NCBI RefSeq assembly: GCF_019448235.1 | Contig: NZ_CP080409.1 | Location: forward strand, 2,914,001-2,978,000 | Source: Nocardioides panacisoli | Lineage (GTDB): Bacteria > Actinomycetota > Actinomycetes > Propionibacteriales > Nocardioidaceae | DNA: 64,000 nucleotides | Direction of reading: 5' to 3' | Shown: one piece after another, positions 1 to 9,971 of the stretch | Numbering within the stretch: position 1 is the stretch's first letter | Layout: each line of letters begins with the position of its first letter | Notes under the pieces: generated by a model | Databases searched by the model: none | What the model was told of the DNA's origin: nothing | What the model saw: the letters and a program-made list of their open reading frames with translations, nothing else | Position numbers and translations under genes: made by a program

Positions 1-332
1 AGTCCGTTGGCCGGGTCGTTCGCCGCGGTCCGCACCAGCACCGGCGTGATCGCGACGACCGCGCCGGAGACGCCGATCGCGGGTCCGAGCAGGCGCCGGG
101 GCGGCTTCGCGTCCGCGACGCGGCCGCCGAGCCATGAGCCCAGCGCGATGGCGCTGAGCACCATGCCGATGACGATGGTGTTGGTCTCCAGCGTGAGGCC
201 GAGGTACGGCGCCAGCAGGCGCAGCGCCGTCAGCTCCACGACCAGCACCGCTGCGGCGGTCCACGCCGCCAGGGCGACCATCGTGCGGTCCCCGAGCTCG
301 CCCGGTGCGGGTCGGTCGGGGGAGTCAGCCAT
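1..332 (-). CDS. Fused MFS/spermidine synthase-type membrane protein, N-terminal part
   Basis: Only the first 110 residues lie in the window; the gene runs off the left edge. The visible part has a short hydrophilic start and then hydrophobic helices. The stretch from RLLAPYLGLTLETNTIVIG through SAIALGSWLGGRVAD resembles the membrane half of actinobacterial proteins that fuse an MFS-like domain to a spermidine-synthase-like domain. The start is ATG at 330-332 on the minus strand. The gene is divergent from the clpP pair with 132 bp between them. The synthase half cannot be seen, so a plain transporter remains possible. Confidence 0.65.
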   Translation of the reverse strand, partial: MADSPDRPAPGELGDRTMVALAAWTAAAVLVVELTALRLLAPYLGLTLETNTIVIGMVLSAIALGSWLGGRVADAKPPRRLLGPAIGVSGAVVAITPVLVRTAANDPANG

Positions 333-410
333 GCGCCGAAACTACCGTGGCGCCGGTCGCCCCGAGGCCGCGGGAGCGGGACCCTCCGGGGGATCGGCCC
401 TGGGCGGATC

Positions 411-421
411 CGCCCTCGGCA
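411..421. promoter_or_regulatory. Putative ClgR/PopR-type operator upstream of the clpP pair
   Basis: CGCCCTCGGCA matches 10 of 11 positions of the ClgR core motif CGCYNANRGCG (known from corynebacteria, read here on the minus strand). The extended string CCGCCCTCGGCAGNACG recurs at 2111-2127 upstream of the ClgR-like gene. The motif centre lies 49 bp before the clpP start, the same distance as at the regulator gene. A separate perfect 14-bp palindrome GGGCGGATCCGCCC (402-415) overlaps its left side. Confidence 0.6.
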
Positions 422-464
422 GCACGCCCTTCTCCCGCGGCGACCCGGCGGCGAGGCTCGCCAC

Positions 465-1100
465 ATGAGCGATGAACAACCACCCCCAACCCTGCGCCGC
501 CGCACCGCCGAGCACCTGCTCGACGAGCGCATCCTGCTGCTCGACACCGCCCTGGACGACGAGACCGGCGCCATGCTGTGCGCCCAGCTCGTCCTGCTCT
601 CCGCGGAGGACCCGACCACCGACATCGGGCTGTGGATCAACTCCCCGGGCGGCTCGGTGTCGGCGATGCTGGCGATCGCCGACACCATGCGGCTCGTCCC
701 CAACGACGTGTCCACCGTCGTGCTGGGCATGGCCTACAGCGCCGGCCAGTTCCTGCTGTGCTGCGGCACCGAGGGCAAGCGCTACGCGCTGCCGCACGCG
801 AAGGTGCTGCTGCACCAGGGCTCGGCCGGCATCGGTGGCAATGCCGTGGACATCGAGCTGCAGGCCGACGACCTGCGCCACATGCGCGAGACCGTGCTCG
901 GCATCATCGCCGAACGCACCGGGCAGAGCGTGGACCAGGTCTTCGAGGACTCGCTGCGCGACCACGTGTTCACCGCCGAGGGGGCCCGCGACTACGGCTT
1001 CGTTGACCACGTCGTGACCGACCTCGCGCAGGTCCGCCCGCGGCGACGGCGTACGGCGGGGCTCGGCCCGCGCGGCACGGAGGCGGGTGGCGAGCGATGA
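465..1100 (+). CDS. clpP: ATP-dependent Clp protease proteolytic subunit (first of tandem pair)
   Basis: A 211-residue ClpP-family serine peptidase, which would assemble into tetradecamers fed by Clp ATPases in the cytoplasm. The catalytic triad is complete and correctly spaced: Ser92 ([11 protein letters not shown]), His117 (KVLLHQ) and Asp166 (LRDHVF). The oligomerisation-type motif INSPGGSV is at 58-65. A basic 20-residue tail replaces the usual short C-terminus. It overlaps the next clpP by 4 bp, so the two are probably translationally coupled and may form a mixed complex. No clpX or tig is adjacent, so this is more likely an accessory pair, like clpP3P4 of Streptomyces, than the housekeeping pair. 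Confidence 0.93.
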   Translation: MSDEQPPPTLRRRTAEHLLDERILLLDTALDDETGAMLCAQLVLLSAEDPTTDIGLWINSPGGSVSAMLAIADTMRLVPNDVSTVVLGMAYSAGQFLLCCGTEGKRYALPHAKVLLHQGSAGIGGNAVDIELQADDLRHMRETVLGIIAERTGQSVDQVFEDSLRDHVFTAEGARDYGFVDHVVTDLAQVRPRRRRTAGLGPRGTEAGGER

Positions 1101-1684
1101 GCACCTATACGATCCCGAACGTCGTCAGCCGCTCCCCGCGCGGGGAGAAGGTGATGGACGTCTACAGCCGGCTGTTGGAGGAGCGGATCGTCTACCTCGG
1201 CACCGAGATCGACGACGGTGTCGCCAACGCGTTGATCGCGCAGATCCTGCACCTGGAGGCGGAGAGCCCGGACGTCCCGATCAACCTCTACCTGAACTCG
1301 CCGGGCGGCTCGGTCACCGCGACGTTCGCGCTCTACGACACGATGCAGTTCTGCCGAGTGCCGGTCGCCACGACCTGCGTCGGGCAGGCGTTCTCCAGCA
1401 CGGCGCTGCTGCTCGCCGCCGGTGAGCCCGGCCAGCGCTCGGTCCTGCCGCACGCGCGGGTGCTGCTGCACCAGCCCTCGGGGCAGGGCCGTGGCGCGAT
1501 CCCGGACCTGATCCTCGCGGCCGACGAGATCCTGCGGGTGCGCGAGGAGATGGAGCAGGCGTTGAGCACGCACACCGGGCAGGACGTCGCGACGCTGCGG
1601 CGCGACACCGACCGGGACCGGATCTTCCGGGCGGAGGAGGCGATCGCCTACGGCCTGGCCGACCGGGTCATCAGCAGCCGGTGA
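1097..1684 (+). CDS. clpP: ATP-dependent Clp protease proteolytic subunit (second of tandem pair)
   Basis: A 195-residue ClpP paralogue starting at an ATG that overlaps the previous stop (ATGA). The triad is Ser100, His125 and Asp174 with canonical spacing. The active-site serine context is [11 protein letters not shown] rather than the common GMAASMGA, so the pocket around Ser100 differs from the family norm. [10 protein letters not shown] is at 67-76. The convergent gene downstream encodes a ClgR/PopR-like activator. Together they resemble the regulated second ClpP system of actinomycetes. Confidence 0.93.
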   Translation: MSTYTIPNVVSRSPRGEKVMDVYSRLLEERIVYLGTEIDDGVANALIAQILHLEAESPDVPINLYLNSPGGSVTATFALYDTMQFCRVPVATTCVGQAFSSTALLLAAGEPGQRSVLPHARVLLHQPSGQGRGAIPDLILAADEILRVREEMEQALSTHTGQDVATLRRDTDRDRIFRAEEAIAYGLADRVISSR

Positions 1685-1711
1685 GCCCGGCCGCGGCCAC
1701 CGGTCCGGCGG

Positions 1712-2068
1712 TCAGGCCGCCAGCGCCAACGGCCCGCGCAACGGGCCGACCTCGTGCCGCAGCGGGGCCACGGGCTCCGGGGCGGCGGGCAGTCGTCGGG
1801 CGACCTCGATCGCCAAGGCCCGCAGGGTGAGGTCGAGGGCGCCGGCGACCGCGGCGAGCACCTCGGAGGAGGGGTCCTTGCGGCCCCGCTCGACCTCGGA
1901 GAGGTACTGCGTGGAGATCCCGGCGCGGGCCGCGGTCTCGACGAGTCGCTCGCCGCGGGCGTGGCGGCGTTCGCGGAGCACCTCGCCGGTGAGCTCGCGC
2001 CACAACGGCTCGGTGCCCGCCGGGGCTGCGTTGCGGGGACCGGAGTGCATCGGCAACAGCTCACCCAT
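1712..2068 (-). CDS. ClgR/PopR-like helix-turn-helix transcriptional regulator
   Basis: A 118-residue XRE-type DNA-binding protein. The segment from GEVLRERRHARGERL through GISTQYLSEVERGRKDPSSE matches the helix-turn-helix of the ClgR/PopR family, which activates clp genes in actinobacteria. The C-terminus ends in alanine-rich residues, reminiscent of the Ala-Ala end through which PopR and ClgR are themselves degraded by ClpP. The start at 2068 is supported by TAGCAT (2076-2081, minus strand) 7 nt upstream, a leaderless arrangement; a second ATG at 2050 is the alternative. It is convergent with the clpP pair. Confidence 0.82.
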   Translation of the reverse strand: MGELLPMHSGPRNAAPAGTEPLWRELTGEVLRERRHARGERLVETAARAGISTQYLSEVERGRKDPSSEVLAAVAGALDLTLRALAIEVARRLPAAPEPVAPLRHEVGPLRGPLALAA

Positions 2069-2111
2069 GTCCCGGATGCTAGCCGCGGCCGCCCGCCCGG
2101 GGGAGGGATTC

Positions 2112-2122
2112 CGCCCTCGGCA
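2112..2122. promoter_or_regulatory. Putative ClgR-type operator upstream of the regulator gene
   Basis: CGCCCTCGGCA is identical to the site at 411-421. Flanks match too (CCGCCCTCGGCAGNACG), although the surrounding sequence is otherwise unrelated. The centre is 49 bp from the regulator start, suggesting autoregulation. It also lies about 80 bp upstream of the divergent membrane-protein gene at 2202, which could be a further target. Confidence 0.58.
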
Positions 2123-2201
2123 GAACGACGGCCGGCCCCGGCCCGGGTGTCCCGCGATCAGGTGCGCGGAAGCGGGGCGCGCTGGCCGTAGGCTCGAGAC
2201 G

Positions 2202-3416
2202 ATGAGCAACCAGCACCCCGACGGGCCGGCGCCCGCTCCCGAGCCCCCGTCCCCCGAGTCGTCGACGCCCTCGTCGACGCCACCGTCGACCCCGTCCTCG
2301 GCGACACCTCCCTCGACGCCACCGCCGTCCACCCCGCCGCCGGAGACGCCGCCCACGGCCGAGGCGTCGGACCCCGACGAGCCGTCGCACCGCGAGCGTG
2401 GTCACCTGCCGACGGCGTTGCCGACCGCGTTGGTCGCGCTCGGCGTCGCCCTGCTCGCGGGGGGCCTGGCCGTCGCGGCGGCGTACTCCCGCCAGGAGGG
2501 GCAGCTGGACCGGACGGTCTACGCCGTCGGCGTGGCCGGCGTGGCGTTCCTGCTGCTGGCGAGCGTGGTCGGGGCGTTCCGGTCGGTGCGCGTGGGGCGG
2601 GGACACGGTGCCGACGCGAGCGGGCTGGCCGGTTGGACGGGTGCGATCGGCATCCTCGGTGGTGCGGTGCTGCTCGTCATCGGCGTCCAGGACGCTGCGG
2701 GTCTCGGCTACCTGGTGGGCGGGCTCATCGTCGGTGTCTCCGTCGTGGGGTACCTCCTCGCACGTCACGGCGCCTTCGTCGTCACCACGATCGTCGGCCT
2801 CGGTGTCCTCTATGCCGAGGGCTTCCGCGACCTCTACGGCGGCGTGGGCCTGGACGACGTGGTGGCGCGGATGGCGCTCGGTCTCGGGGTGTTCGTCCTC
2901 GGCGTGACGCTGCTGGGCTGGCTGCTGCCCACGCGGGTGCTGAGCGCCCAGGTCGTGGGCTGGGTCGGCGTCGTCGGCTCGGCTGCCCTGCTCGGGGCGA
3001 TCGCCGTGCTGGAGGCGATCAGTGCGTTCGTCAGCGACGTCTTCGGTGATGCCGGCGACCTCTTCGACGGGTTCATCACCCCCGACACCCCGCTGCCGGG
3101 GCCCGACGGGTCCGAGGGCCTCTTCGGCGAGGACGGCGACTCCATCCCCGGGCTGTCGGGGGAGCTCCCCGACTTCACCGGCGACGTGTGGGCCGTCCTG
3201 GTCGTCGCCGGCGTGCTGATGCTGGCGTGGCTGCTCGCCGCAGCCCTGACCAAGCACGCCGGTTTCACGCTCCTCGCCGTCGCGATGCCGGTCGCCACGG
3301 TGCCGCTGGCCACGGTCGCGCTCGCCACCGAGCACCCGACCAGCTGGGCCGCCGCCCTGCTCGTGTCCGGTGCCCTGGTCGTGGTCGCCGGACTGCTCGT
3401 CGTACGCCGCCGCTGA
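2202..3416 (+). CDS. Polytopic membrane protein with proline/serine/threonine-rich N-terminus
   Basis: A 404-residue protein of unknown function. Residues 1 to about 65 are low-complexity Pro/Ser/Thr-rich with several degenerate STPP repeats. About ten hydrophobic helices follow. Between the seventh and eighth helices lies an acidic loop rich in Asp, Gly and Pro, probably extracytoplasmic. The ATG start is preceded by TAGGCT (2189-2194) and 7 nt, the leaderless layout seen elsewhere in this window. No transporter or enzyme motif was recognised. Confidence 0.75.
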   Translation: MSNQHPDGPAPAPEPPSPESSTPSSTPPSTPSSATPPSTPPPSTPPPETPPTAEASDPDEPSHRERGHLPTALPTALVALGVALLAGGLAVAAAYSRQEGQLDRTVYAVGVAGVAFLLLASVVGAFRSVRVGRGHGADASGLAGWTGAIGILGGAVLLVIGVQDAAGLGYLVGGLIVGVSVVGYLLARHGAFVVTTIVGLGVLYAEGFRDLYGGVGLDDVVARMALGLGVFVLGVTLLGWLLPTRVLSAQVVGWVGVVGSAALLGAIAVLEAISAFVSDVFGDAGDLFDGFITPDTPLPGPDGSEGLFGEDGDSIPGLSGELPDFTGDVWAVLVVAGVLMLAWLLAAALTKHAGFTLLAVAMPVATVPLATVALATEHPTSWAAALLVSGALVVVAGLLVVRRR

Positions 3417-3498
3417 CGGAGCGACGGCCACCGGGAACTCACCGTCGGTGCCGCGCGTTAGCGTCGAGGCCCGGTCGATGAGTTGAGGTGGCTGCCCG

Positions 3499-6285
3499 GT
3501 GAGCTTCGTCCCGATGACGGGTCCTGCGACGCTGCGTCCTGCCGACCCGCCGCGGGACAGTGCGATCGTCTTCAGCGACGACCACCGCACCGTCGAGCTG
3601 CCGGTCGCGGCCGCCGTGCCCGTCCTCGGGCGGGCGCAACGCGCTGCGGAGGTCCACCCCAGCGTCGGCCTGCTCAGCGGTGCGCTGCTGCTCGCGACCC
3701 GTTTCGTCGCCGCCGGCAAGCTCGCCCCCGCCGACGGGGCCTGGCACCCCGACGACCTCGACGACCGTGACCGCGACGCCGTCGACCGGCTCGCCGCGGC
3801 CCGGGTCCACGACGCCACCGACCTCGCCGCGACCACCGAGGTCGTCGAGCAGGCGCTCGCCGCCTTCGTCGACGCCCTGCCCCGCACCGCTCCCGCCCGC
3901 GTACGCCGCGCCCCCGCGGCCGGCGGCGCGCCCCCGGACCACACCGACTTCGGCGAGCGGGTCCGCCAGCGGGTCGCCGAGCGTGCCCGGCGCTCGCGCC
4001 TGGAGCAGCTGCCCGAGCTGGTGCGGGTCTCGCTCCGGGTCGAGGCCGACGAGGAGGAGCTGGTCGCCGGGGCCGTGCGGCTGGTGCTGCAGGTGCACGA
4101 CGAGGTCGACCCGCTGCACGTCGCCGACGCGGCGCTGCTGTGGACGGCCGAGGACGAGACCGCGCACGGCTTCGGGCCACGGGCCCGGATCCACGCCAGC
4201 ATCGCGTTGCGGGCCGCCGCCGACGTGTGGCCCGTGCTCGACCGCTTCCTCGGGCTCACCGTGCCCGACCAGGTCGAGCTCGACGGCGAGGAGATCAGTG
4301 GCCTGCTCGAGCACGTCGGTCCGTTGCGCGACGCCGGCGTCGACGTGCACTGGCCCCGCGCCCTCGGTCGCGAGCTGACGACCCGCGCGGTGCTCGACCG
4401 CCACGACGCACCGGCACAGCGGGACCCCGAGCTCCCGCTGCAGGACAGCCCGTTCTCCACCGAGGGCCTGTTCAGCTTCCGCTGGCAGGTCGCGATCCAC
4501 GGCGACCCGCTCACCGATGAGGAGATGGAGCAGCTCGCCGCCGCGGCCAGCCCCGTGATGCGGCTGCGCGGCGCCTGGACGGTCGTCGACCCGGCGACCG
4601 CACAGCGGGCCCGCAAGCGCCTGATCCGCCGCGCCTCGGGGGCCCAGGCGCTCGGCGCCGCCCTGAGCGGCGTCGTCGAGCTGCCCGGCGAGGACGGCGA
4701 GTCGACCGACGAGGTCGTCGTCGGCGCCAGCCTGCTCGACGTGCGCGAGCGCCTGCTGGCCGCTGCCACCCGTGAGCCCCTCGCCACGCCCGTCGCGCTC
4801 CGTGCCGACCTGCGGGAGTACCAGCGCCACGGCCTCACGTGGCTGGCCGACCTCACCGGCCTCGGGCTCGGCGCCTGCCTCGCCGACGACATGGGCCTGG
4901 GCAAGACCATCACCCTGCTCGCGCTCCACCTGCACCGCCACGAGCAGGGCCTGTCCGGCGGCCGGCCCACCCTCGTCGTCTGTCCCGCCAGCCTGATGGG
5001 CAACTGGGAGGCCGAGGTCGCGCGCTTCGCCCCCGGCGTACCCGTCCGTCGCTTCCACGGCAGCGAGCGGTCCCTCGCCGGGCTCGAGGGTGGTGAGGGC
5101 AGCGCCGGGTTCGTGCTCACCACCTACGGCACGATGCGCCGCGACGCCGCCGCACTCGGCGCCGTCGCCTGGGACCTGGTCGTCGCCGACGAGGCCCAGC
5201 ACGTCAAGAACTCGCGGTCCTCCACCGCCCGCGCACTCCGCACCATCGACTCCCGGGCACGGGTCGCCCTGACCGGCACCCCGGTCGAGAACGACCTCAC
5301 CGAGCTCTGGTCGATCCTGGACTGGGCGATCCCCGGCCTGCTGGGCAGCCGACAGGCCTTCCGCCGCGTCTGGGCCGCCCCCATCGAGTCCGGGGCGGAG
5401 CCGACCAAGGCGCGCCAGTTCGCCGACCTCATCGGCCCCTTCCTGCTGCGGCGCCGCAAGACCGACCCCGGCATCGCCCCCGAGCTGCCACCCAAGACCG
5501 AGACCGACCAGGTCGTGGGCCTCACCCGCGAGCAGGTCGTGCTCTACGAGGCGTTCGTGCGCGACTCCATGGAGCGCATCGAGCGGCTGCCTGCGGACGA
5601 CCCGGCCCGCCGCGGCCTCGTCCTCGCGCTGCTCACCGGGCTGAAGCAGATCTGCAACCATCCCGCCCAGTTCCTCAAGCAGTCCGGTGCGGGCGGTCCC
5701 CGCCTGCGCGGCCGCTCGGAGAAGCTCGAGCTGCTCGAGGAGCTCGTCGCCACCGTCCTCGCCGAGGAGGGTGCGGTGCTCGTCTTCACCCAGTACGTCG
5801 CCATGGCCCGGCTGATCGAGCAGCACCTCACCGCGCTCGGCGTGCGCCACCAGTTCCTCCACGGCGGGACACCCGTGGCCGAGCGCGAGGCGATGGTGCG
5901 CCGCTTCCAGGGCACCGCCGACGAGGACGCCGAGCCCGTCCCGGTCTTCCTGCTCTCCCTCAAGGCCGGCGGCACCGGCCTCAACCTCACGGCGGCCGAC
6001 CACGTCATCCACTTCGACCGCTGGTGGAACCCCGCCGTCGAGGAGCAGGCCACCGACCGTGCCCACCGCATCGGGCAGGACAAGCCGGTGCAGGTGCACC
6101 GCATGGTCACCCGCGGCACGATCGAGGAGCGGGTCGCCGACCTGCTCACCCGCAAGCGGGCGCTCGCCGACGCGGTGCTGGCCCGTGGTGAGGCGGCGCT
6201 GACCGAGCTCGACGACGAGGAGCTCCGCGACCTGGTGACGCTGCGCGCCGAGGCCCGCCGGGCCGCGATGACGGAGTCGGAGTGA
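3499..6285 (+). CDS. SNF2-family DEAD/DEAH-box helicase
   Basis: A 928-residue SNF2/Swi2-like ATPase with a long N-terminal region typical of bacterial SNF2 proteins. Walker A is at about 466-470 (GLGKT within DDMGLGKTITLL) and DEAQ at 564-567. Motif III is TGTPVEN, and the C-terminal helicase domain includes LSLKAGGTGLNLTAADHV and motif VI TDRAHRIGQ near 853. Such proteins translocate on double-stranded DNA to remodel protein-DNA complexes. The GTG start has little alternative upstream. The stop overlaps the SWIM gene start by 4 bp, indicating one operon. Confidence 0.93.
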   Translation: MSFVPMTGPATLRPADPPRDSAIVFSDDHRTVELPVAAAVPVLGRAQRAAEVHPSVGLLSGALLLATRFVAAGKLAPADGAWHPDDLDDRDRDAVDRLAAARVHDATDLAATTEVVEQALAAFVDALPRTAPARVRRAPAAGGAPPDHTDFGERVRQRVAERARRSRLEQLPELVRVSLRVEADEEELVAGAVRLVLQVHDEVDPLHVADAALLWTAEDETAHGFGPRARIHASIALRAAADVWPVLDRFLGLTVPDQVELDGEEISGLLEHVGPLRDAGVDVHWPRALGRELTTRAVLDRHDAPAQRDPELPLQDSPFSTEGLFSFRWQVAIHGDPLTDEEMEQLAAAASPVMRLRGAWTVVDPATAQRARKRLIRRASGAQALGAALSGVVELPGEDGESTDEVVVGASLLDVRERLLAAATREPLATPVALRADLREYQRHGLTWLADLTGLGLGACLADDMGLGKTITLLALHLHRHEQGLSGGRPTLVVCPASLMGNWEAEVARFAPGVPVRRFHGSERSLAGLEGGEGSAGFVLTTYGTMRRDAAALGAVAWDLVVADEAQHVKNSRSSTARALRTIDSRARVALTGTPVENDLTELWSILDWAIPGLLGSRQAFRRVWAAPIESGAEPTKARQFADLIGPFLLRRRKTDPGIAPELPPKTETDQVVGLTREQVVLYEAFVRDSMERIERLPADDPARRGLVLALLTGLKQICNHPAQFLKQSGAGGPRLRGRSEKLELLEELVATVLAEEGAVLVFTQYVAMARLIEQHLTALGVRHQFLHGGTPVAEREAMVRRFQGTADEDAEPVPVFLLSLKAGGTGLNLTAADHVIHFDRWWNPAVEEQATDRAHRIGQDKPVQVHRMVTRGTIEERVADLLTRKRALADAVLARGEAALTELDDEELRDLVTLRAEARRAAMTESE

Positions 6286-6983
6286 GCACCGCGGGCCGGG
6301 TCACCCATCCGCGGTTGCGCCCCCGCAAGGGCGGCGCCCGGTCCTGGTGGGGCAAGGCGTGGGCACGCGCCGTCGAGGAGGCGGCGTACGCCGAGGGCGA
6401 CCTGCGCGCGGGGCGGCGCGCGGCCCGTCGTGGTGACGTGGGCGGGATCTCCGTCGGACCCGGCACCCTGCTCGCCGCGGTGCGGGAGGGCGACGACGCG
6501 TGGACGGTGGACGTGACCGTGCCGCTGCTCGACGAGGTCGAGCGCCGCGGCCTCGTCGACGCGGTGGCCGCCGAGTCCGGCCGGGTCGCGGCGCTGCTCG
6601 CCGGCGACCTGCCGCACGCACTCGTCGAGCACGCCGAGGAGGCGGGTGCCGAGCTGTTGCCCTACGGCGGCGAGTTCGGCGCGACCTGCACCTGCACGGG
6701 TTTCCTCGACCCCTGCCCACACGCCCTGGCGGTGCTGGTCCAGGTCGGGTGGCTGATCGACGACGACCCGCTGGTGCTCTTCGCGGTGCGGGGCCTGGGC
6801 CGCGAGGCGCTGCTCGGCGAGCTGCACGCCCGCAGCGTCGGTGACGTCGAGGGCCCCGGCGGCGCGGGCCGGGACGTGGGGGAGCTGGCCGACGACGTCG
6901 AGGTCGCCGCCGACGCCGTCCTCCGTGCCCGGCGCCTGCTCGACCTGCTCGAGTCCGGTGCCGACGTGCCCGACCACTGGTGA
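6282..6983 (+). CDS. SWIM zinc-finger protein, partner of the SNF2 helicase
   Basis: A 233-residue protein with a SWIM-type CxCxnCxH zinc site, CTCTGFLDPCPH, near residue 130. SWIM fingers bind DNA or proteins and in actinobacteria are commonly encoded next to SNF2 helicases. The 4-bp overlap and shared orientation suggest co-translation and a common complex. The N-terminus is basic (RLRPRKGGARSWWGKAW), consistent with nucleic-acid contact. The process served is not established from sequence. Confidence 0.88.
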   Translation: MSTAGRVTHPRLRPRKGGARSWWGKAWARAVEEAAYAEGDLRAGRRAARRGDVGGISVGPGTLLAAVREGDDAWTVDVTVPLLDEVERRGLVDAVAAESGRVAALLAGDLPHALVEHAEEAGAELLPYGGEFGATCTCTGFLDPCPHALAVLVQVGWLIDDDPLVLFAVRGLGREALLGELHARSVGDVEGPGGAGRDVGELADDVEVAADAVLRARRLLDLLESGADVPDHW

Positions 6984-7002
6984 GCTCGCCCGGGTCGTGG
7001 AG

Positions 7003-7030
7003 CCCGGCGAGGGCCGTGGGCCTCGCCGGG
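7003..7030. terminator. Bidirectional hairpin between convergent genes
   Basis: CCCGGCGAGG at 7003-7012 and CCTCGCCGGG at 7021-7030 form a perfect 10-bp stem with an 8-nt loop. It sits between the stops of the SWIM gene and the TetR gene and could end transcripts from both sides. There is no U-tract, as is common in high-GC actinobacteria. Confidence 0.55.
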
Positions 7031-7045
7031 GTGCACGACTCCCGG

Positions 7046-7609
7046 TCAGCGACCGGCGAGCGCTGCCCGCGCCATGCTGGTCAGCAGCGCACGCAGTGGC
7101 TCCCCCGAGATCTGGTGCCCGGCGCGCGGGGTGGAGTTGATGAGTCCGAAGACGGCGTGGGCCGCCGCGTGCGCGGCCGGTTCGTCCAGGTCGGTGCGGA
7201 GGTCGCGGATCTGGTCGGCCCACAGGTCGACGTAGGAGCGTTGGAGGCGACGGACCTGGTCGCGGGCGGAGTCCGGCAGCGACTCCCAGTCGCGGTCCTG
7301 CACCACGATCAGCGGCCGGTGCTCGAGGGCGAACTCCACGTGCCAGTCCACGAGCCGGTCCAGCGCCTCACCACTGCTCTCGGCGGCCGCGACCCGTTCG
7401 CGGCCCACGTGCAGCAGTCGCTCGCTGATCGAGACCAGCATCTCGGCCAGCATCGACTGCTTGGAGGGGAAGTGCTTGTAGATCGCCGGCCCGGAGATGC
7501 CGCAGGCCGCGCCGAGGTCGGCGACCGAGACGCCGTGGAACCCGCGGGCGGCGAAGAGGTCGGCCGCGGTCGCGAGGATCTGCTCGCGACGGGTGGGCTC
7601 GCTGGTCAC
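7046..7609 (-). CDS. TetR-family regulator, probable repressor of the carboxylase operon
   Basis: A 187-residue protein with a TetR N-terminal helix-turn-helix (DLGAACGISGPAIYKHFPSK, about residues 31-50). The C-terminal ligand domain resembles TetR proteins that control acyl-CoA metabolism. The GTG start at 7609 is chosen because TAACCT lies exactly 6 nt upstream on the minus strand. That -10 is embedded in a palindrome that also precedes the carboxylase operon at 8287, pointing to autoregulation and control of that operon. The likely effector is an acyl-CoA of the leucine pathway; this is inference. Confidence 0.88.
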   Translation of the reverse strand: MTSEPTRREQILATAADLFAARGFHGVSVADLGAACGISGPAIYKHFPSKQSMLAEMLVSISERLLHVGRERVAAAESSGEALDRLVDWHVEFALEHRPLIVVQDRDWESLPDSARDQVRRLQRSYVDLWADQIRDLRTDLDEPAAHAAAHAVFGLINSTPRAGHQISGEPLRALLTSMARAALAGR

Positions 7610-7615
7610 CGCGAC

Positions 7616-7634
7616 AGGTTAATGCCTGTTCACC
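7616..7634 (-). promoter_or_regulatory. TetR operator and leaderless promoter of the TetR gene
   Basis: On the minus strand GGTGAACAGGCATTAACCT precedes GTCGCG and then the GTG start. TAACCT serves as the -10. The site aligns without gaps with GGTTAATGATCGCTAACCT before the carboxylase gene, matching at 14 of 19 positions, and has the same distance to the start codon. Confidence 0.62.
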
Positions 7635-7663
7635 GGGACCCCGGCGGCGTCTCTGCGGGTGAG

Positions 7664-8197
7664 TCAGCGGCGCCCGAAGTCCTGGGTCCACCAGACGCGG
7701 CCGTTGCGCACCACCCGGCCGACGCCGATGTGGCGGTACTTGCAGTTGAGGATGTTGGCGCGGTGGCCCGAGCTGTTCATCCAGGCGTTGACGACCTGGC
7801 CGGGCCAGCGGTAGCCGACGGCGACGTTCTCGCCGACCATCGTCCAGTTCGTGTACCCGGCCTGGCGGACTCGCTTGCCGAGCGACGGCTCGCCGGGCAG
7901 CCGGTGCGAGAGCGTGTTGTGCTGGGCCATCTCCTTGCTGTGCCGGCGGGCCGCGCGGCGCAGCTGCCACTTCTCCTTCAGTGGTCGGCAGCCGTGCTGC
8001 TTGCGCTTGGCGTTGGTCTTCGCGATCACCTTGCGCTCCTGGCGCAGGCGGTAGCTCGACCCCGCCGTGAGCGCCAGGTCGGCCGTGGTGGTCGCGGGAG
8101 TCGTGCGGGGCGCCGCGTCGCGCACTGCGTCGCCGGGCGCGTGCTGGCCGGCGACCAGGAGGGCGAGGACGAGGAGGAGGCCCGAGAGCGTTCGCAT
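7664..8197 (-). CDS. Secreted CAP-domain (SCP/PR1-like) protein
   Basis: A 177-residue protein with an N-terminal signal peptide (MRTLSGLLLVLALLVAGQHA) and a C-terminal CAP domain. Family signatures include the histidine-containing HSKEMAQHNTLSH, GENVAVGY, and WMNSSGHRANILN. Bacterial CAP proteins are exported; their activity is generally unknown. It lies between the TetR gene and the carboxylase operon, but no metabolic link is evident. Confidence 0.88.
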   Translation of the reverse strand: MRTLSGLLLVLALLVAGQHAPGDAVRDAAPRTTPATTTADLALTAGSSYRLRQERKVIAKTNAKRKQHGCRPLKEKWQLRRAARRHSKEMAQHNTLSHRLPGEPSLGKRVRQAGYTNWTMVGENVAVGYRWPGQVVNAWMNSSGHRANILNCKYRHIGVGRVVRNGRVWWTQDFGRR

Positions 8198-8261
8198 GCC
8201 CCCCAGCGTCGGGCATCGGGGCGGTCGGTGTCCACGGAACGGCGCATCACGTGGACTCGGT

Positions 8262-8280
8262 GGTTAATGATCGCTAACCT
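8262..8280 (+). promoter_or_regulatory. TetR operator and leaderless promoter of the carboxylase operon
   Basis: GGTTAATGATCGCTAACC (8262-8279) has perfect GGTTA/TAACC half sites. The overlapping TAACCT (8275-8280) acts as the -10, followed by AGCGCC and the GTG start at 8287. A repressor bound here would cover the -10. Confidence 0.66.
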
Positions 8281-8286
8281 AGCGCC

Positions 8287-9897
<1,611 letters not shown>

Positions 9898-9971
9898 TGA
9901 GGCGAGCAGCGACATGCGAGGAACGAGCATGACGCGTCGAGACCACGTCGAGAACGATGAGGACTGAACCC

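Noticed and set aside
465..1684. Housekeeping clpP1P2 operon
   Set aside because: No tig or clpX next to it, the second subunit has an altered serine context, and a PopR-like regulator is adjacent; an accessory pair is more likely, though not proven.
2079..5123. Long open frame on the minus strand across the membrane-protein and helicase genes
   Set aside because: It is antisense to clear SNF2 motifs and has low-complexity Arg/Ser/Ala composition typical of high-GC shadow frames. The same applies to 3439-6099, 8026-10629 and 9876-11639.
9930..9965. Tiny frame between the two carboxylase subunit genes
   Set aside because: Twelve codons, no ribosome site and no family; it is more likely spacer.
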